The position numbers and the translations under genes were made by a program. A stretch of 64,000 bases of DNA from Allodiplogaster sudhausi (Eukaryota; Nematoda; Chromadorea; Rhabditida; Diplogasteridae), in contig CALZFC010000005.1 of NCBI GenBank assembly GCA_945643635.1, forward strand, positions 1,908,501 through 1,972,500. The letters run 5' to 3'. Positions 59,690-64,000 of the stretch are shown here, in pieces (within the stretch, counting starts at the first letter, position 1; each line of letters opens with the position of its first letter). Under the pieces are notes generated by a model that was given only the letters and a program-made list of their open reading frames with translations, was not told the DNA's origin and ran no database searches.

Positions 59690-59743
59690 CCATAGATGCG
59701 AATTCGCCGTCTGCCACCATACATGTGGCATATGTAACATCAG
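59690..59743 (+). pseudogene. Right copy of OB-fold-like exon, cut by Harbinger insertion
   Basis: The exon TFAIDANSPSATIHVAYVTS is identical in frame to the left copy and stops at the CAG target site. Its last few codons continue at 63722 on the far side of the inserted element. Confidence 0.8.
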
Positions 59744-60175
59744 CCGCCGTAGTAAACTGTCATTTTCTCGGGTGAAAACTCGGGGGAATACACCTGAGCT
59801 GAAAATGCCTAATTCTCATCAAAACACACACTCTCTATGCACCCTTTTCGCGTCTCCCTCCATATTCCGAGGTCTCGGCTGAACGTAGTTTTTCAGCTGA
59901 ACAGAATAACTCGGCTGACAGGAGAGAGAGATCGTGCAATAATGAGAGAGCAACTCTCAGTTGAGCTGAAAATCTTTCACACTATGGCCTACGTGTGACA
60001 GTTGTCCGGAAATTCAGGTTCCGACTTGCTCTGAATAACAAAATATTTGCAACTCTGCAGGAACGCATAAATACAGTTTTCAAGAAATGTTCAAATCTGC
60101 GTTTCACTCCAAATTTTTTTTATGTGTATTTATGATTTAGGGATGTGGTTGTAATTGGTTGTTAATCGTTTAGGC

Positions 60176-62062
60176 ATGGAGAAAGTTCGCTTCACGTATG
60201 AGGAGTCGGACTTCATCGTAGAGAAGGTCTACGATGCACGCGAAGTCCTGGAAAGCGGTAACGAGCTGCGTAACGCCGGCGCCAACAAGGCAAGAAATCG
60301 CGAGTGGAAGGGGATTCAGGACGCCTTTCTGCTCCGTTTCAAGATCGTCAAGGATGTGGAATCAATTAAAGAGAACTACAAATACAGGAAGTTGTCGCTG
60401 AAGAAGAACAAGGCAAAGTGGACCAAGTAACTTTTATTTCTTGTTTGATTTCATTGAATGATTTTTGCACGAAGAGAATTGGTGCTTGAGGTATTTGAAT
60501 GCCACGGGCGGCGGCGTTGATCGCCAAATTGAGAAGGAGCTGAGTACAGAACTCGGTCGTGGCGACTTCCTGCTCTCCCACATGCTTGCTCGATCGCCCA
60601 CGTTTCAAGGAGTGGGAATCCCCTCGCTTGAAAGCGGAAGAGTATGTTTATAAATCTGATTAAACATTTGATATGAGCTTATTTCAAATTTTGTTTGCTT
60701 CTCTTTTTGTTCTTTGAGCAGTTATATTTGCTCAGATAAAGCGTGAGTTCTCCGGGAGTCCAGAGGCGGATGTGGTCGAGGAGACTCCTTCGTCTCGCAA
60801 GGACATCTCTGCCGGCCCCAGATCGCAGAAGAACAACAACTCATGGATGATGAGTGGATGTTCGCAAGAGGTTTTTTTCTTGCGATCGTAACTTGTTATT
60901 TGTAACAATAGTTACAATATTCATTATTTGTTACAATATTCATTGGGTTCCATTCATTTTTGTCATTATATTTAGTATTTATTAGCTCACTAACAATAAG
61001 ATAAATGGCAATATTAGAGACGCGAGAACTACGCGACTCTTCCTCATCCAACTTGCAAGCGCTCTTCTGGGCAGTGCAAGCCAATGAAGAAAGCCAAAAA
61101 GAACCGATTTTCGCTAGAGGTTCTTTTTTCATACGATTCCATGTTCTTTTTTCCTTAAATTCTTCGTCTAGCCTTCTGTTCTTCTTTTATTTCTTCTTCA
61201 TATTATTTATTTTCCCTTTTACTTCCATAACGAAAAGCTACCATATCCACTTTCCTCCCATCTACCGTATACCGTCATCTACCGTATCCATCCATTTCCA
61301 TCTAACATTTACTTCTCTTCTTATATACCGTATCCCTATACAACACATTGCTTGGGAAAATATTATCTTAGTACACTTTCAAATTTTATCTTACATTAAT
61401 TTTTTCATAATTAAGCGCAATTGCTCTGACTCTGGGGATACATCCTCGGTCGAAGACGGTGACTATGACCTGGAAGGCCAATCAGATGAAGAGGTGGTGT
61501 TTCAGTCATTTATAAAGGTAACAAGCTAAAATTTGATTTTAATTTAAGGTACGTGTCTTCTCGGAGCAGCGCACCAAACGTCGCGCTCGGAGAACCGTCG
61601 TGTCACAGGAGACGCTCCGCTTCGAGCATCTAGAGATGATTAGAGTTGGTCATTCTAACTTTGGTGATAATAAGAGCTGACAAGAGTAAATATATGTGAG
61701 GTTAAAGGAGAAGACCAAGGCGTATCGCCTCCAATCGGAGGTAAATCAGAAGATGCTTCTCTTTATGGACAAGGCCATGGAAAGGATGGAAACTTTGGCC
61801 GTTAGTTTGTATTTATTTAACAGTTTAATTTTTATTTAGTAGTTTTATTTATGTTTAGAACTATATTTTGTTTTCTTCTATAAGTAAATATTAATTCACT
61901 TATTTTTCTTCATGTTTTTCTACTTCTTTTTTTTAGCATGCTGCTCCCGTGTCTGGCCAGTTCGTCAACTACCCACCGCAACAAGAATCACCACCTCCGA
62001 TGACGAACCCGATCTTCCACACTCTAGCCTCCACCCATTCGACCATTTCAACTCAGTACTAG
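60176..62062 (+). CDS. Harbinger Myb/SANT-like DNA-binding accessory protein, multi-exon
   Basis: The second protein of Harbinger elements, needed with the transposase for nuclear import and end binding. Exon 1 (60176-60426) has MEKVRFTYEESDFIVEKVYD and a basic end KLSLKKNKAKWTK, a Myb/SANT-like helical domain. Exon 2 (60491 to about 60640) reads YLNATGGGVDRQIEKELS. Exon 3 (about 60740-60870) is IKREFSGSPEADVVEETPSS. Later blocks are acidic NCSDSGDTSSVEDGDYD (about 61421-61493), basic TKRRARRTVVSQETLRFEHL (about 61550-61635) and helical LKEKTKAYRLQSEVNQKM (about 61701-61800). The last exon (61936-62062) is Pro-rich, ending in STQY. Exon ends after exon 2 are approximate. Confidence 0.7.
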
Positions 62063-62392
62063 GAGAGTTATGCAGGTACTAGGAGAGTAATGCAGGTCAT
62101 TAGTTTTAGATTCCAAAGTATATAGATATGGTCATAGTATATACTGTATGGCTATTGCAAAGCTTAGTAGTTATTTTTGAACTTAACGGTTATTATGTTA
62201 TTATGTTACAGATCTACCGTAGTTCAGAGTAGTTTCAGTTGAGTTAAAAGTTATTATGTTTTTTAAACTGTTAATTAACGGTTTTATGGTTGTTATGTTA
62301 AGTGAGAGTTGTTTTTAACACGTTTTTAACTTAGTATACCTTACAAAAGAAGATATTTTAAGACGATAAATAAAACCAAAACTGCAATGGCA

Positions 62393-63444
62393 TTACAGAG
62401 AATTAACAATGTGATCACGGGGGGAGTTGGAATGCGGTGGAAGTGGAATGCCTCGTTGTGGGGGTCCAAGGTCAATCCTACAGTATCCCTTCGTAAGGCC
62501 ATAGTTGTGAAGTACAGCACAAGCAAGGGCGGCCTTGGCTGCGCGTTCAGGGGAGAGGCGACACTTGGTGGAGAGGATGGCGAATCTTCTTTTTAGCCAA
62601 CCGAATGTTTGCTCAACAATCACGCGTGTTCGAGCGTGCTTCTTATTGTAGAGGCGCTGCTGCCGCGTGGGTGCTGCAGTGCGGCCAATCGGAGTCATCA
62701 GACTACTGCCGTTCTTGAAGCCGCTATCACCTATTAGGGCATATCCCGGAACACCCTGCAGTTGGTCGAGTTCTTGCTTTGCGGTCGATTGAGAAAAGAT
62801 GTACGAGTCGTGGGCAGAACCGGGGTAACGGGGGTTTATGTAGAGAATGCGGCCACGGTGGTTTACTATAGCTAAAACATTTAAAGCACACGTTCCCTTG
62901 CGGCATCGGAACTGCCCACCGTGGTGTCGGGGAGTTTCAATGGGCATAAGCATGCCATCAACTGCACCGATCACATTGGGAAGAGCCGCATAGCGAGAGA
63001 ATCCGCGTGCCGTATGCTCTCTCCATGCCGGGTCATGGACAGGAAAGGAGATGAAGCGAGCGACGACTGCCGGGTCGGTCAGGCCAGCGAGTACTCGCTG
63101 CACCACGTCCGATATAGCCTTCTGGCTTACTCCGAAGCGGTCTGCGAGTACAGCTTGATGGCTGTTCGTGCAGAGGTACGACAGTCCGGCCGCAACCTAC
63201 ATCGTGAGATTACTGTTGTACTTGCATAGCTTAAAATTCATACTTGATCCCGCTTGCTGATCGTCCAGTTCGGTTCTTCGGGCTGAACGAGGTGGCTGTC
63301 ACACATTCGGACGAGCTCGTCGAGGTCGTGTTTGTGGAACCGATAATTACGTCGAAAGATACTTGGGTTGGTTGTCAAGAAGTACGGATGACGCCGTTGG
63401 TAAGGCATGTTCGGGGCGCGCTGCCACCGTTGAAGATAGGCCAT
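62393..63444 (-). CDS. PIF/Harbinger transposase (DDE_4 type), two exons
   Basis: Exon 1 is 63244-63444 (MAYLQRWQRAPNMPYQRRHP...FRRNYRFHKHDLDEL). A 47-bp GT-AG intron in phase 0 separates it from exon 2 (62393-63196), giving 334 residues. A helix-turn-helix-like stretch (LADRFGVSQKAISDVVQRVL) precedes the catalytic core. The triad is visible: Asp in NVIGAVDG, Asp in ALIGDSGFK and Glu in VIVEQTFGWLKRRF. Length and layout are complete with no stop inside, so the enzyme may still be active. Confidence 0.92.
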
Positions 63445-64000
63445 TGATATCTCTAATTAATTAAGAAATGTTTCATAGCAAACTAAAGGAATAAGTTGAA
63501 ATAAGACAGTTATGCTTGTATGTGGGTGTTCATAGACGTTCTATTCCTCTCTAACGAGTACACAGCGCATTTTCACATGCGTCATTTACGTTCAACAATA
63601 TTATGTCCTCGGAGGAGCATCTCAGCCGAGAGTTCAAACGAAAGGTCGGCTGAAACTCCCTACGTTCAGGTGCATTCCCCGAGTTTTCACCCGAGAAAAC
63701 GACAGTTTACTACGGCGGCAGCATTATTATATCAGGTCAGCAAACTCTCTCTCTCTCTCTCTCTCTCATTTCCTCACTCGTAAAACTTTATATTTGTTAA
63801 GTTAATTAGATGAACTCTCATTTAATTATTCATTTGCCTCATTTGATAATCAAAAGGTAAAAACTATTTCTAGGTGTTCTCTAGCAGTACATTTTTTCGC
63901 GAGTTCTCAAGTATGGCCTGACAGTCTGGCCTGACCGTCTGGGAGACGAAGGCGAGTCAGTTCTGCAAGCAGAACGTGTACAGCGTTCTAAGCATCGTCC

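Larger units (their letters stand above)
59744..63718. mobile_element. Complete PIF/Harbinger transposon
   Basis: 3975 bp bounded by inverted repeats of about 55 bp that start CCGCCGTAGTAAACTGTC at both ends and differ at a few positions. A three-base CAG duplication lies at 59741-59743 and 63719-63721. The left Polinton repeat keeps the uninterrupted site (CATCAGCATT, reverse complement at about 49423-49432). It carries the two genes expected of an autonomous Harbinger, one on each strand. Confidence 0.95.
48873..64000 (-). mobile_element. Polinton/Maverick virus-like transposon (right end beyond the window)
   Basis: A DNA transposon with virion genes. Unique interior about 51.4-57.85 kb: packaging ATPase, two accessory proteins, chromodomain integrase, membrane protein, minor capsid, core-like protein, major capsid and PAZ-like protein, all minus strand. 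Inverted repeats flank it: left from at most 49155 to 51381, right from 57861 past the window end, where base 64000 pairs with about 49155. Each repeat carries protease, zinc finger, zinc-ribbon and a putative OB-fold gene. The left end is not fixed; 48873 is the end of the last gene recognised in the repeat. A PIF/Harbinger element (59744-63718) has inserted into the right repeat. No family-B polymerase is seen, though full Polintons normally encode one. Confidence 0.9.
57861..64000. repeat. Right inverted repeat of the Polinton, split by a Harbinger element
   Basis: 57861-59743 and 63719-64000 together match the reverse complement of 51381 down to 49155. The match breaks exactly where the 3975-bp Harbinger element lies. 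Confidence 0.88.

Noticed and set aside
61005..61529. Single 174-residue plus-strand frame inside the Harbinger element
   Set aside because: Most of it is AT-rich intron-like sequence; only the acidic end (about 61421-61493) looks like an exon of the accessory gene.

Overview
The window is animal nuclear DNA, most likely from a nematode. The evidence is a compact nematode-type glutathione S-transferase, many short introns (47 and 54 bp where both splice sites are clear) with TTTCAG-like acceptors, a possible trans-splice acceptor just before one start codon, and a Polinton whose major capsid protein resembles the F54H12.2-type proteins of worms. The genus cannot be told from sequence alone.

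Left part (1-30 kb): spaced housekeeping genes in a background of long (GA/TC)n microsatellites. In order they are a TMEM59-like type I membrane protein (939-3512, minus), the mitochondrial AAA chaperone BCS1 (8603-11874, minus), the ribosome-quality-control E3 ligase ZNF598 (12218-18367, plus), a membrane-anchored short-chain dehydrogenase of the HSD17B12/LET-767 type (23034-26409, minus), a truncated GAPDH pseudogene (28201-28780, plus) and a weakly supported small gene (29.2-29.96 kb, minus). In several minus-strand introns the (TC)n repeat itself forms the polypyrimidine tract in front of the 3' splice site.

Middle part (30-48.6 kb): transposon-rich. Two large palindromes (30.84-33.44 and 45.72-47.41 kb) share terminal bases and are flanked by TTAA; a third (44.08-45.21 kb) has a TA target duplication and sits inside a decayed duplicate of the GST gene. 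The intact GST gene (33517-34731) begins about 75 bp after the first palindrome. A broken LINE reverse transcriptase (35.0-36.2 kb), a multi-exon importin-like gene (36.97-40.09 kb), a possible F-box-like gene and a tRNA-derived repeat follow.

Right part (about 48.87 kb to the window end): a Polinton/Maverick, a virus-like DNA transposon. A packed one-strand cluster encodes packaging ATPase, two accessory proteins, chromodomain integrase, a small membrane protein, minor capsid, basic core-like protein, major capsid and a 130-residue protein that looks like a stand-alone Argonaute PAZ domain. Several neighbouring genes overlap at start/stop codons. Inverted repeats of more than 2 kb at both ends carry adenain-like protease, C2H2 zinc finger, zinc-ribbon and a possible OB-fold gene, so these are present twice. 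The two protease copies each carry a different one-base indel. No family-B DNA polymerase is visible.

A complete PIF/Harbinger transposon (59744-63718) with two genes, terminal inverted repeats and a CAG target duplication has inserted into an exon of the right inverted repeat; the left repeat preserves the empty site. The most novel item is the PAZ-like gene in the virion cluster: if real, it suggests the element interacts with host small-RNA silencing.
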